Source: Ciborinia camelliae (lineage: Eukaryota; Ascomycota; Leotiomycetes; Helotiales; Sclerotiniaceae). Taken from it: DNA of 64,000 bases. Positions 47,861 through 61,888 of the stretch are shown piece by piece (the stretch's first letter is position 1; every line of letters starts with the position of its first letter). Below the pieces are notes generated by a model. It worked only from the letters and a program-made list of their open reading frames with translations, was not told where the DNA came from and did no database searches. Location of the stretch: the NCBI GenBank assembly GCA_025890175.1, contig JANPYM010000008.1:1107337-1171336 (forward strand), given 5' to 3'. The translations under genes and the position numbers were made by a program.

Positions 47861-49105
47861 ATGAAGTGAATGAAGATCCCTCGTTGTATTTATATTTTTC
47901 GAGTGTATGTGCGAGGGTAGGAGTGGGAGTGGAAGTGGAAGTGTATATATATAAACAAAAAAATGTCCCGTTTTATGGGAATACAAGTAAGAATAAGAGA
48001 TACGGATTTCCGAATACATGCTAATTATCCAACATTTGAGAAAGGAAGGAAGTAAATAGGTAAGTATACAGTACACTACAGTATAAGAAAGTGACGAGCG
48101 AGAGAGAGAGAGATGGGATTGAAGAGAACAGGAAAAGAAAAGGAGGTTTGGGGGTTAGAATGGGAGTGGGAATGGGAATGGAAATGGAATGGGATGTTAC
48201 GGAGGGTTTAGTGAGGAGCGGTATATGAGGGCGAGGGCGAGGGAGGTGCGAGGTGCGAGGTGCGAGGTTTGAAAGAGGAAAGAGGATCAATGACAGGACG
48301 ATTTATAATTAAAACCATATGGTGCTGTTTATAGACATATAGATAGATACCTACCTATTTGAATGAGAGAATTAAAAGAAATTATATAATTACCCGATAT
48401 ATTTATTAGAGCACCGTAACTCACATACACGCACCAAATGTTATTTGATATTAAATTTGAAATTTTTATTTGTTTTGCTTTGTGTACCTAATAAAGTAAG
48501 TAGTATATAACTAAAGTCCGTTACACACTTTCCTTTCTTCCTTTCTTCCTTGCTTCCTTTCTTCCTTCACTCATTGTCGCATGCTATCCATCCATCCATC
48601 CATTCATTCATCCCTATCCATCTCTCTATCCATGCATAAAACCCCGTTGATGCAATCACTCAATATCAATATCAATATCCATGAATAAGTATTCATATCC
48701 ATATCCATAACCCAGTTCATTTTTTCTCATTCCCCTTTTTCTCTTCTCTTCTCTCCTCTCCTCTCCTCTTCATAGCCGCCCGCCCATCTCAAATATCTAC
48801 ACCTCCCCTATTCTCTCAATCCAGCAACTGTAAAACTCCTTCACAATGATTTTAATATGATATGGTATTAAAAAGCAAGCGGCAGAAAAAAAAAGAAGAG
48901 AAAACGCCTATAAGTTGTATCTTTAATTTCCCCTCCCTCAAAAACGCCTGCAGATGCAGTCAAAATCGAATGACCGATGCAATAAGTTTCGTGAGGAAAA
49001 CCAAAAAAATTGGTTCAAACGCACGCGCGGACGCTTATGCTAAAAGTACATATCTACATAGAGAGTCGAGTCTCTAGTGATTTAGTTGGACCAAATTGAT
49101 GAGTA

Positions 49106-52100
49106 TTATTTATCAGTAGATTTCCGGGTTGGTGGTGTTGGGATTTTCAGAAGAGGGATATCAGACGCTGGAACAGGGTTGATCTCTGGGATTTGCGATG
49201 GGGGACCGTCGAGTTGACCTGGATGTTCCGTGATAATTGGATCGTCGGGCTTGGTATCAGGGTGGATCTGGATCTCATCGGAAGCCTCCAATTCTGATCT
49301 TCCTTTGGAACGGGAAAATCTCGCCGAATCATCATCGCCATAATTCCTTTCGATAGGGGACCATCCAGCAACACTACCAGCGATGATACCTGCCATGACA
49401 GTCGTGGCACCCAACGCTGAATTTGATCGAGATCTAGTGCTTCTTCCGCGTTTGCGAGATTCTGGTGTCGGGAATGGGGCATTTGTGCCGAAAACATCCT
49501 CCCGATTGGGATCATCCGAAGGTGTGGCTGGTGCTATAGAATTATCTCTGGATCTAGAGCCACTCCTGGAACGTGGTAATAATTGATCGCGAGTTTGTTT
49601 CATGGCAAATTTCAAGTTGTTCAATCGACCACCTTTGAATTTCTTCAGGAAAGTCAATTCTTCCTTTACATCTGCCAATGGTTGAGGGAATCTGAATTGC
49701 TCTTCTTCATCCGAGATGGTAACTTCTGGAGTCTTATTTCGGTTCATCAAATAGCTAGGCACCAATGAAATGAGCAACTCATCGGGGATGAGACGTATGC
49801 AAGCTCCGACCGGAATGGAGAGGAAACCAAGGATGATGGAGTATGCCCATTGAGCTCCATTGAGATGAACCACGTTGAAAGCTTTGCCCCCAATGAAGAT
49901 GATCAAAACTTGGCCACCGACCATGACAACGTTGATTGCCATGAAGAACCAGTTGCGAGAAACTCCCTCGAAAATGTTGAACTTGTTATCAAGACGACGA
50001 TTGCTGAATCGAGTTAGTTAATGTTCAAGGATTTAGATTTTCAAAATACTTACTTCCATTGATTGAATATTTGCATCCACACAAACGTGTTGAAGATAAG
50101 AGTTGGGATTTGGGCGATTTCGCGATCTGATTGGTATGAAAGAATGCTTTCCGCGCCGAAGAACAAGAGTAAAGTGATTACTAGTTGATAGATTGATTCA
50201 CCAATGATCATTTTCCACATCGTCATAGTGATAAGAGGTGCAGACTTGGGATCGGGTTTTCGATCAAGGATGCTCGCAGTCGGTGGGTCGGTAGCCAACG
50301 CAAGAGCTGCCATGGTATCCATGATCAGGTTGACCCATAGCAATTGCACAGCAGTAAGAACGGATGTTTCGTCGTCACTAGCAACAGCTGAGATGAAGGT
50401 TAAGAGAACGGCAGTAATGTTGACAGTGACTTGAAATTGCAAGAATTTCTTCACTGCATCATTTACAGCACGTCCCCACATCATGGCCTTAACGATTGAG
50501 TTGAAGTTATCGTCCATAAGGATAATGGCAGAAGCTTCTTTTGCAACCTCAGTACCAGCGATGCCCATAGAAAACCCCACGTCAGCCTTCTTCAAAGCAG
50601 GTGCGTCATTGGTACCATCACCAGTAACTGCAACGGTTTCACCAAGCTTCTTGAGAGTCTTGACCAAGTCCTCTTTGTCTTTTGGACTAGATCGTGCAAG
50701 GACTTGCAAACGTGGAATAATTTGCTCCTTCTTGCTTTGACTCAGATTTCGGAAAGTTGGACCTTCCATGATGATACCGCCAGGAGTATAGATGCCGCAC
50801 TCTTCGGCGATGGCCTTGGCGGTAACCATGTTGTCTCCAGTGACCATACGAACAACCACACCAGCGTTTTGACAAACGCGAACAGCCTCGGGTACACCAT
50901 CACGAAGTGGATCTTGGATTCCTACAACGCCCAAAAGTACCATCTGCCTGAAGATATCATCGAAAATGACTTGGTTCTTCTCTCCTTCAATGGGTCGAGC
51001 GCCCTTCGCAGGCCATTTCTCAAAATCTCTGTAGACCAGTGCGATTGTACGAAGTGATCGTGAAGCGTAGTTGTCGATAAGCGAGGTCAGAGTCTGTCGG
51101 TTATCATCGGTCATATGAACGCTGCTAGTATCTTTGGTTGGGTCGCGGATGATATCTGAGCACTTTTCGAGGAGAATCTCGGATGCACCCTTCACATAGA
51201 GTCGATATTTGCCATTGTCCAGTTGTACAACCACTCCCATGCACTTTCGGCCCGAATCGAATGGAATAAGTTGAATAATAGTGGCATTAGAACGTTCTTG
51301 ATCGAGTGAACCAAGTCCGAGGTGTTCTCGCGCGAAGATTAAGAGCGCAGTTTCTGTTTTGGAACCAATGAAGCTGCTTTCGCCATCAACCTCGCCCTCG
51401 AAGGCAGTGGAATTTAGAATCACCGAGTGCTTGATCAATTCTTTAACACTTGAATCTAAAGAAGATACCACCTCTCCAGGGGACATGTTGTCTACTTCTC
51501 GCTGTGCCTGCTTGCCTTTGTCCATTTGATCTTTACCAGATGACTCTACTGTGCCGCCAAATCGAGAGCTAGTTCCTAGGGTGCCGGCGACGACCAGCAT
51601 TTTGTTTTGGGTCAAAGTGCCAGTTTTGTCGGAGCAGATAGTCGTAGCATTTCCCATAACCTCACAAGCTTTAAGATGCCTGACTAAATTGTTGTCCTTT
51701 AGCATGCGAGTTGTAGCAAAAGCCAAGGCCAGTGTGACGGCTAGTGGTAACCCTTCGGGGACAGCAACCACAATAATTGTAACAGTTACGATGAAGATGT
51801 TGAGGAATTCTTGGCCTTTCTCAGTTGCGGTGTTGTGATTATGAGGTAAACGGACGAGAAACTCGATGAAGAGAACGATGAAGAGAAGAAGACCTGCAGC
51901 TCCACCAAGTTTTGCAATGTACTCGGCTAGCGTGTTCAATTTTGTTTGGAGAGGTGTAGACTCGGGATCTTCTCGTAGAGCGACCAATGTCTTTCCATAC
52001 ATGGAATTTACACCAGTAGCAGTTACCATGAATGTTCCGACTCCTTCGCTAACCTGTGCTCCTGAAAGAATGAAAGGATCCAATTTCCTTAAGCTGTCGT

Positions 52101-53565
52101 GGTTCTGAATTGCATTGTAGACATCATCGGCTGGTCTCTTTCGTATCAAATCTGATTCTCCAGTAGTTTGAGATTCATTGCAAACAACGTTGTGTCCTTC
52201 AATGAAAATGCCATCAACGGGAATCATGTCTCCTGGTTCAAGATGCATGATATCACCAACCAAAACATCGAAGACCGAGATTTCCAAACTTTTTCCAGAC
52301 CTAATAACATTCACATCTCGATCTTCTTTCTTTTTATTGAGTTTGACGAATTGGCGTTCTTTCTGGTAATCGTTGAGAGACCCTACAATCACCACAACCA
52401 CGATTGCTACAATAATCGCCACACCTTCGACCCACTCGATCGGAGGATGTTCCGCGTCATGTTTCGTTCCGAATGTCTGATATAGTCCAACGCCTAAGGA
52501 TATGGCGGCTGCTATTGACAACAGTATCAGAACCTTGTCATTGTAGGTAATCCACATCAATTCGAAAATGCTTTTCCCCTTCTTCTCGGGTAACCGATTG
52601 TCCTTGAAGATACGTTTCCGGTCAGAATAAGCACCCTGTGTTTGAACATGTGACTGTCCATGTCCCGACTCCGTCAAGACCTTGGTCATAGGAGTTTTGG
52701 AAGATTTCGAATGTTCGCTCAAATCCGGTGATCCTCGAGATGCGGCAGCCGTTGCTTCCTCAAAAGATATCGCTCCATCCAAAGACTGCTCATCCACACT
52801 CAAACCGCTTTTTCGATCCGTTCGTAATCCTTTTTCTAATCCTGCAAGACCTCCGAGGGCATAGAAAGCCGCCAAACTTTTTCCATTGACTAATTTATTA
52901 AGTTGTCCTTGAGAGAATCCAAACTTGTTATTTTCAGCCTCAAAGTCTTCCTCAGTCCCTAAATCCGGCTTCAGAGCGTCTGGATCTTTCATTATATCAT
53001 TATTTCCACCCATCTCCCTATGTTTGTCTATCTGTCCTACGGTTGAACTTCCAGCGCAGGTTTCTCCACTGTAATTCGTACTTGAGTGGTTTCCGTCATC
53101 AGATTCGATGGAATTCTGTCGCGATCGAGGGCCAGGGACTGCCAGGAACCCTGGATTTCCTCTCCATGTTGGCGATGAAACATTATGTGGCGATGTTGGC
53201 CTACTATCTCGGCTGTCAAAAGAAGTTGTTGTTCTTAATTCTGGGATCGATGAACGGCTTGCTTGACTCGAATGATAACCTCGAGGTTGTGCTCCTGTTC
53301 CATCATATGTCGCCGGGCTAACAGGCTCGCCATGTAAAGTTGAAGGGGAATTGTGTAAAGCCCTCAAAGCAACCGCGTCGTTATCCATAGCTTGAGGTGG
53401 ACTGTTGTTGCGAACAGCAGAAGTATCGATTGTTATGGTAGGTCTGCTCACGGTGAAACATTAGCCATTTTTTGCATGGGATAGTACGTTGGTATGTATA
53501 ACTTACGCTCTTTGCCTCTTTGCCCCAAGGCTTGGAGCCGGTGATGTTCTATTTGAGCCTGCCAT
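49106..53565 (-). CDS. PMC1: P-type Ca2+-ATPase, vacuolar PMC1 type
   Basis: Three exons: 53565-53507, 53446-50054 and 50003-49106, with introns of 60 and 50 bp; 1449 aa. Exon 1 encodes MAGSNRTSPAPSLGAKRQR; the frame then joins RPTITIDTS. The cytosolic N terminus (~1-290) is long and Ser-rich. P-type ATPase motifs: PEGLPLAV in TM4 (about residue 582), phosphorylated D626 in CSDKTGT, the KGASE nucleotide-binding segment, TGDGTNDAPA (about 960) and QLLWVNLIMDTMAALALATDPP in TM6. The C-terminal tail (~200 residues, Arg/Ser-rich, RSRSGSRSRD) is longer than in yeast Pmc1 and may be regulatory. Role: pumps cytosolic Ca2+ into the vacuole, normally induced by calcineurin-Crz1. Plasma-membrane location in some fungi is the alternative. 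Confidence 0.95.
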
Positions 53566-54012
53566 GTTAATATAATTCGGTGCAAAGCTCTCCCGTTGCT
53601 TTGTCAAAACACAGCCCGAGGCGCAGAGCCTTGGCGATTATTTTATGAAATGAAGTTCTTATATCTCGTAGGCATCGAAGAAGGGCTGTGTTAAGATGGA
53701 CAGTAGCTAGAATCTAGAGAAGTAAAGTATATATAAGCCAAGGTCTTCCAAGCTATTTGGAATTGAGCTATGAGTGGATTCAAGCCAAGTGAATCAACCT
53801 TCTCAATAATCAATACATAATATTGAATATTTTCGACACGAATATCCAAGATGAATCACAAGTTCACAACATGAAGAAGGACAAGTGATTTTGAAGGTTT
53901 GTGAAATTGTGGATATGAACAACAGCAAAAGATGATGGCTCACCAAGGCTTGTACATCTGACAAGTTGGAACCCATAAGACACTTTGAAAATTAAACCAA
54001 TGTGTTTGGCGG
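53566..54012. promoter_or_regulatory. PMC1 upstream region
   Basis: Promoter side of the calcium pump. I did not find a convincing Crz1-type element, and nothing else is visible. Confidence 0.4.
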
Positions 54013-54472
54013 TTAATAGAGGTCTTTAGCAAAATTTCTTAAGTTTCTTAAATTGCTAGCTATACCTAAAATAGATTTTGTAAAGATTTTGTGGATCGAA
54101 CTAATCATTCAAAACTTTTGAAATCGATTAATAATCAAGATCCAATTAAATTTCGCTTAGTTTTAGTATTACGCATTATTGCTTTTTTTATAATTTTTAT
54201 AAAAATTGTAAGGGTTAATTGGATCCATAAAAAGATAACAACATAAAAAACGATCTTGATAACTTGTCAAGACCGTTTCTTACATTGCTATCTCCCAAAT
54301 AGATAAACTACTTTTCTAAAAGGGTTTAACTCAAAGCTTGGATTTTTGGTTAAAATTTAAACTTTTGAAAACTATGTTTATTTAAATTTAGCTTCGAAAA
54401 TCTATACCTATTTGGAGGCCACTAAAGTTAGCTAGCTTAGAAAATCTAAGAAATTTTGCTAAATCCCTTTAA
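54013..54472. mobile_element. MITE-like element with TTAA flanks
   Basis: The left arm (54022-54055, tttagcaaaatttcttaag..gctagc) is the inverted complement of the right arm (54431-54463, gctagcttag..ttttgctaaa). The flanking tetranucleotide TTAA occurs on both sides (54013-54016 and 54469-54472), the target of piggyBac-like elements. The interior is 0.4 kb, AT-rich and non-coding. Confidence 0.62.
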
Positions 54473-57410
54473 TGGCTTGGGATTAGGGATTTCGGAATTT
54501 CCTTGGGGAGGTAGGCGCAATTCAAAGATGGAAAGTTTAAAAGGAAGGGGTTGAGATTCGTTTGTTACTCCATGGGCAAGCAACTTTTTGCGATAACAAA
54601 CTCGATAACCCGCTCTTTTCCTAGCTGCTGATGTTGTTTCTTGATGGGAGATGAGATTATGGAATAAGAAGTTGATAATGAAAGATTTGAGTATGTACTT
54701 TCTTGACCAAATCTCTCTCTCTGTCTCTGCCTCTGCCTCTCTCTCTTCTCTCTCTTTCCGGGTGATGAAGGGAAGGGATCAAGAAGTACTGTACACCGTT
54801 ACAGCGGATAGAAGAGGTCGGGTTAACATTGAAGTGAAAAGTAAGACCATTGATTTGATTATCCTATCGACTCCATACAAAGTACGGTATGATTGATAGA
54901 AAGAGGAGAGGAGCAGAGATCCAGGGTTGCCAAGACATCCATTGAGGCAGTGCAAAAGAAGTTTTTTGCAAATTACACCAGAGCGTCAATGGAGCAAATG
55001 ACAGGTCACCGATTGGATCTTTAAAACATTTGTAACATTTGTTTTATAATCAATCGATAAGAAAATGGAAAAGGAAAAAGGAAGTTTAAATTGATTTTCA
55101 TATAATGAATGTATCGCATAGGACCTACCTCCAGCTAGGTATATAAAATTTGAGAGAAGAAATTTGCCTGGGCACTTGCTTACCTGCACTCAGATTTTTT
55201 ACCGATGGAAGTATACGGAGACGAGAGGAGAGAGGAGAGGAGAGGAGAGGAGAGGAATGTGATGGTTTACAAAGGTCTTCTTTGATTTTGTTGGGTGCAG
55301 CAATAAATAGTAGGTAGGTCAAAGTCAAAGGCCGAGTCTGATTTGGATCTTGTACCTACGAAGACTATCTAGGAGTATCTCCTCACCTAGATGGTTAATA
55401 AGTATGGACAGGTAGGTAAGGTAGTATCAATAATAAAATAGTCAAACAATCAAACAATCAAACCAATCTGACAAATAAGCAACCTTGGAACGGCATTTGA
55501 TATTGGATAGGAAGGATGGGCCCATGATTGCTTTAAATCGCATCTTCCCATCTTTTACTCAACTTGGCTTAAGTAATACCATGAATACCATTAAATCCAT
55601 TGATCTTATCTTATTTGGGTAGCTTATCGCTCTTAAATGATCAAAGAAGCTTTGAGTTTCAATGTTCTAGACTTTCTGCCCCTTCCAGATTTACTTCATT
55701 GGATTGCATACAATTCAAGAACGCCCCACCGTGAAAGCTTAAAAGATTTTAATATCCGTTTCCTTTACTCCACACTGTATACCGCCAACCGCATACTAGG
55801 AATCAGTTTTTAGTACCTGGCAAGTTCAAATGTTGTAACAGTAACAATTTTCTCTCTTCAGTTTTATTATTAAATAACTCAAAAAAAAGTCAATAATAAT
55901 ATGGATGTACAGCATTTACAGTCTACTATATTCCTATCTCGGTAACAATTACAGTATCTATCTCTATCATTAAATTATTAATTCATCCATCCATCACCGT
56001 ACCCTATCAACTTTGATCAGGAGGTGATGAAACTTTATGACTCTATGTGTGAGTTTTGTGGTAGCCTGAGTATGTTGGTAGGATGTAGGTAGGACGCACA
56101 TGCAAAACAGCCCAAGTCAAGCCAGCTCAATCAATACAGGTACCTACCTACCTATCTATCCAATATACTCCGTACGGTTTGCTGTAAAATCCTTGGAAGC
56201 TGGAGTGCAGTGCAGCACATCAGAATTCGTTGTCATCAATCAAGAGGGTCAAAGAAAATGCCCATCTCCCCATACCGATTACTGATGAATTGAAGCTTGC
56301 TTGGCATATCATATAGCCAATCAATTAATCATTCATACTCAAGGCATTTATGAAACTACGAAACTACGAAATTACGCAGTAAAAAGGAATTCCCGGTGAT
56401 CCCTACTTGGAGTTGCACTCGGTTACTCGAAGTGTAGTACAGTGCAGGACGGTATGCCCTCTTCCCTTCCCATCCGCAAATGCAATATGTATCATCACCA
56501 TGTCGCCTTGATGACAATACAAAATGCCATATGTATTTTCATCAATCGAGGCGACACGGTGACACGGCGACACTAACCCTCCATATATTACCGTAGTGAC
56601 GGCACCACCCTTGTTACAACTCACGGCACACGGGAGAGAAAAGAGGGGTTTTTCCAAACAACTCTTCTTCTCCACCTCCTCCACTGCCTCCACCCTCCTC
56701 CACCTTCCTCCACCTCATCCAAATCAAGTTGTCAACAATATCTTTCGGAAGTACAGTAGTACAGTGGTAGGAGTGGGAAACATCAAGCAGCAATCTTTCA
56801 AAATCGATAACATCAAGCAATAACCTTGGACCACTCACGAACTATATTCCTTAAGGATCGCGCCATCACGATATATTCCTCATGATAAGCGCTTTCTGTT
56901 GTACCTGTCAAAGCCGGTTAGAAGGTATTGTGACGAACTCATATATTCGCGGTCGAAAATACCATAGTCAAGGATCACCACACCTTCAAGAGAAGCTTGA
57001 TGATAAATACTGTACGGTGTCGCTGATTCATCATTGGATTACTGTATCCGTTTCGAGTTTCTCCAAATTTTTGATACACCATCAGAAGAAGAAAAAACCC
57101 CGAGACGAAACATCAATCACAAAGTTTTCAATCGCCTCCTTCCTAGAGTAGTACAGTACAGTACTCCTACTCCTACCCCTACTCCTATTCGCTTGTTCAC
57201 ACAAACCTCACCTCATTCATTGCCCGATCAACAAAAACTTCATCGCACAAAGTATTCATCTATCTACGCTTTAATTATCAGGCGCCGCCTCCTTCATTTT
57301 GTATCGTTTCTCATCCGTTCGAGGCACTTAATTCGCTTAGATTAAATATTCCCCATTCCTCGTCCATCACAATTTCTTTAACTCTGATATCAACCTTTTT
57401 GCCCAGAGCA
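54473..57410. other. Gene-poor region with simple repeats
   Basis: I see no supported gene. Present are tctctctctg tracts (54711-54755), a gagaggagag array (55222-55255) and several tagtacagtac-type short palindromes (56430-56450, 56755-56770, 57150-57165). Confidence 0.5.
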
Positions 57411-57650
57411 ATGCCCCCTCTTGGCTATGCTTGGCACGTTGGTCCTGATATCAAGAAATTACGGAATACGCAAGCCTTCACCTTCAAAGTTCAGGCAAAA
57501 GAATATCAAGGGCTGTACCAAATCTATCGAGAACCGGACAGTTTCGAACAGTTTTTTCAATACAGCCCAAAAGCGCAACCTCGGCTCTTGTTTCACAGTC
57601 CTTATTCGGCTAAATCCAAACACCTCCTGCTTATTAGGTATTGTACATGA
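57411..57650 (+). CDS. Possible short hypothetical protein
   Basis: 79 codons from ATG 57411, after a C/T-rich leader of fungal 5' UTR type (57170-57410). The sequence starts MPPLGYAWHVGPDIKKL and shows no known domain. It could be a small gene, a first exon (a gtattg donor follows at 57637) or chance. Confidence 0.25.
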   Translation: MPPLGYAWHVGPDIKKLRNTQAFTFKVQAKEYQGLYQIYREPDSFEQFFQYSPKAQPRLLFHSPYSAKSKHLLLIRYCT

Positions 57651-59719
57651 TATTCTGCATGCACTGATGGGCACATTGAGGGGGCTCTGCAGAAGGCAAA
57701 ACCCTTTGATATATTTATTCCCTCTCCCCTTTTGCCCCAGCATTTCAAACTTTACAACGAAACTACACCTGCCAAATTGAATTGCTTTACGCTTTTGTAA
57801 GGTGGCAACGAAACGGAAAAAAGGGGGCGGGGCGCAGTCGCTTGGTACGACATTTAAGCTTATCACTACGTAGTGCAACGCAACGTTTTGTGAGAAGTAC
57901 CTTGGTACCTACCAACAATACTCAAATTTTCTTTCAGCCGAGATTGGAAGGCTGTGTAGATTTTGGACAAAATGATCAACATTATTCTAGATCATTCATA
58001 CCTTGATAAGCTGTTGATATCCCGATTTTTGTCGGCGCCGGAAATGAATGTTGTGGATTAAATCCACACCACCCCGCGGCTACTGTGCGGGAGAAAGACG
58101 AATCTTCTAAGCCACCCTGCCACGCCGTATCTGATTCTTATCACATTTCTCTCGTAGAGAACGGATTGTTGCACCAGCACTTAGCTACGTGGCGGACCCG
58201 GACAATCAAATTTGACTTGAAGATAGGCTATTTCGCCTTACTCTCGGGACCATTATTAAGATCATGACGAATACCTTCCTGCCACAGCGGCATCATCAAG
58301 TTATCTATTTCATACTCCGCTAATCAAAGGCTTCCAAGTGTAAGCTGTGATGAGTTCTTTGAACAAACCATCTCAAGACTCGGAGCAAGAAAAAAAAATC
58401 TTTTCTTTCCCAGGATTCAGATGCCTCAGCCACAAGTGTGGTATCTTCGTATCTGAGAAATTGATGTGACATGAAGCTATCGAAACTCAATTTGCGCTAT
58501 GTATCAAAAATTTCTTCTTCACGTCACAACACGAGACAACAAGAGAATGCGATGCGATTCGGGATACAAATTTCAATCCCCACCTCGTGTAATAAGTACA
58601 AGGTACAAACAAGCACATGTCATTCGCCTACATCCTTTCATTCTTACTCTCTCTCTCTAGTGGTCACAATTTGCGGCAGAGCATACAATAAGCAAGTAAG
58701 CATCACAGCATGCAATGATATGTATGCACCAACCCCAATAGCAAAATCTCGACATCTCGGCCGACGCCCCTCGGTGCCCGAAATCATCTGTTAATAATTT
58801 TCCTGTACTCCCCATCTTCCCACGACATCATACAAAGCAGAGGTGCAGCATCTGAAAAAAACTGCGCCCTCGTGAATGGATGGATGGATGGATGTTTTCC
58901 GCGTGGTATCGTACGATGCACTGCATCTTCTTACTCTACATGTTGCGATGCGATGGGTTCTCCGGTAGCTATCTTGAGCCTCTCGTTCTAGCTCCACGCT
59001 CCACGTTCCGCGCTGATTGACGGGTCGCTTGGATAAATTTATTTCACGATTGTTAATTGCATACGTGCATATGTGCGTGCATGCATGCATGTAGGTAGAT
59101 ATGCAAGGCGAGACTTCAATGCAAGGTAAGCCTACTAGCTGCTATAAAAAAGATATCGATACCCCCACCTCCCTACCTACTCGCAAGGCAGATAGATTTC
59201 CAGGCAAATCTTCTCGTCTCGCTCGAGGTCCCGTCGGCTCCAGCGGTCATCATCGGATGGGAGGGATGCTTCCATAGATCGGATCTCTCATCTCTCATCT
59301 CTCATCTCTGGCTTTCAAGATAATATGGAATTTCGTGATGGATTGTCTTGGTGTCACTGGAGTGTCGGATGGATATATCAATTAAAATTTAATTGGATAT
59401 TTTTAGTATAGCTGGAAGTAAGAAAGAAAGAATGCATGAAAACGGTGTATGTGGTAATAGTCAGTTGATTTACGTAGGCGGTGGGATATCGGCCGCGGGT
59501 TTTGAATATGTCTGGTATGACTGGTATGATCTGATCTGATGGATAATTACCTATACTTAACAACAGGATTCCTGAATATGTCGGGGTTTTTCGAATCCCT
59601 AAGGTAAATCTTTTGTATAACCCCTGGAGACTTTGAGTGCTGAGTGCTGAGTGCTGGTGTCAAGAAGATGTCAAGTAGATTTCAAGTAGATTTCAAGAAG
59701 ATGTAGATGAAGGGTGATT

Positions 59720-59750
<31 letters not shown>

Positions 59751-61739
59751 TGGCTCAAGCGGTCGTGGATGGATGGATGGATGAGGTGGGATAGAATGTG
59801 AATATCATACATAAATACTAGGTAGATACCTAGGATAGGAATAATTAATCGCTTTAAATTATTTATATAAGTGATTGATTACCTATCTATTTAGATATTG
59901 TTTGGTGATGATATTGTTTGATGATATTGATTGATGATATTGATTGCCTATTTAGATATTGTTTGATGATGATGATGCTATGAGTCTATGAGTCTATAAT
60001 GTTATAAGTCTTGGAAATGATGCTGAGAAAGGAAAAGGAAAAGGGAAAGGGAGATGGGAGATGGGAGAAGGAGGGGTTTAAGGTTAGATTGAGGTTTTTA
60101 TGGATTTCTTATGGATAAAGGAAGTTGGATTATGGATGAAGGAAGTGGATGTTTGATGGATATTAGGTAGGTATCTTGAGTTACCTTGATCGTCTTGTCT
60201 TGAAGTAGGTATATATTGAGGTTGTTATGTAGATTAGGTAGTATAGGTTAGTATTTGATTTTGATTTTGATTTTGATATAGTAGGTACTGTAAATGAAGG
60301 AAGGATTGGTTGGAACTTGGAACTTGGAACTTGGATAATTATATATACTATACATACCTACTTACATATAGATAGTGTTGATATAAAGTAGTTCTACATA
60401 CACTAGCTCGATACACAATAATAATATCAACAATAGATAGATAGGTAGATAGATCAAGTAAATACTCATTAGTTAGTTAGTTAGTTGGTGTGTTAGTATA
60501 CACAATCCAATCCAATCCAACCCAAACCTCAACCAAATATAAACTTTAATACTTACCTACCTACCTACCTATATATATATGAACTTGAAGATAGATAAAT
60601 ACCTAGATAGACAGATAAAAGAAGGAAAGATATAATTTTACCTATCTACGATCGTTTCCGGGAGAAAACTAACGAGCGGGTGATTATGATTGGGAGGATT
60701 TAGAGGATTCGGGGGAGTCGTTTGGAAGCTTGGGAGTTGGGGAGCTTGGGGGTTGGGAGTTGGGGAGCTTGATAGAGGTGGGTGTAGGTAGGTATAAGTT
60801 GGGTTGGAATGGGATAGGATGGAGGGTGTGGGATGGAGAGCGTAGAAATAAGGGAGGACATGTAGGTATAGGTATTGGGGGAAGGGGGGAAGGGGGGTTG
60901 ATGTTGTTTTAATTAGTGAATTAGGGGGGAGAAGGGGGAGAAGGGGGAGAAGGAGGGTATAATATGGTATATCCAATCACCAAGTTTCTATAATAATTCT
61001 CCCCGTATATATCAGACTCGATTCTACTACTGAATAAGTTTACTAACTCAAAGGAATTTTGATAAATAGTTGGCATAAATGAATGATATATAGATAACTA
61101 GTACATATTAATAGACTTTTACTATACACTTATAATCCAATTAGTCTGTTCAATAATTAGATATCTATCTATCTAGACTTCAAAGTATAGATAATCGCAC
61201 TAATCGCACTAATTAGCCTCGGGCACCAGATATCTCTAGTCGAAAACTAGATCACTTGTAGTAATGATGTAATTAACTCATTGCTTCTCTATATTCTTCT
61301 TATCTCTATATATTATTACCTCCCCTACCTCCACACTTATTCTACTTTAACGTCAACTATCTTACCTGATTCAAGTTATTTTGTTTCATTTTTTCTCATT
61401 TTTTTATATATTGAAGTGGGTATTTATACTAAGGGACTAAATTAGTAGATAATCTTTCCTTTACACTTTATACTTGAAGCTAATGTAATTGGAAATAGTA
61501 TCTTACAAGTATCGAATTTATAATTAGCCCTCTACTTGGGTATTTTAGCATTCTGTAATAGTAATTCTACTAGTATATTTCAAACCAATTGTAAATTGCT
61601 CTCCTTCTCTTTCTCCCTGTCTCCCCCATCTCCTCTTCTCTCTCATCCTCAATATAACACCACTATTCTTTCTCATTCTCATTCTCATTCTCACTCCTAG
61701 CATCTCTACCTCACCTCAGACACCTCTAGAATTCAATCT
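57651..61739. other. Gene-poor region with microsatellites
   Basis: No convincing coding region. Simple repeats include (atgg)n at 58875-58896 and 59767-59785, (at)n at 59721-59745, gtgctgagt at 59638-59655, many tacctacc/ggtaggta runs, gattgatgatatt repeats near 59900-59960 and g-rich aagggggag repeats near 60880-60960. Confidence 0.55.
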
Positions 61740-61888
61740 CTATGTCCAATAGTTCAAACTGCCATTCAACAATAACAGAACTTGAATTCTTTCAAACAAT
61801 AAATCCATATTAAAAGACCGCTTTTCCCTTTTCAAATATTGAAACTTGAATCTAATCTACTGATTAGTTCGAACTATTGAACACGCTG
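61740..61888. mobile_element. MITE-like element, TIR family A, copy 3
   Basis: Left end tgtccaatagttcaaactg, right end agttcgaactattgaacacg, inverted complements of each other and matching copies 1 and 2 with C-to-T-type differences. Non-coding, ~149 bp. Confidence 0.7.

Larger units (their letters stand above)
46195..49105. other. Convergent sirtuin/PMC1 spacer rich in tandem repeats
   Basis: 2.9 kb between two 3' ends. It holds the two 9-bp minisatellites listed separately, a C10 run at about 47513-47525, tacctacc repeats, gggagtgg repeats near 48150, and pyrimidine tracts (tcctttcttcctttctt; ccatccatcc) at 48520-48790. Long open frames here are translations of repeats (FDE, GKE, TNQ), not genes. 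Confidence 0.75.

Noticed and set aside
47602..48024. Plus-strand frame with poly-(GKE)
   Set aside because: Produced by the gggaaggaa array; no coding signal outside the repeat.
56403..58794. Many 60-140 codon frames right of PMC1
   Set aside because: Frames overlap on both strands with no consistent codon bias, domains or conserved-looking splice structure. Only 57411-57650 was kept, at low confidence.
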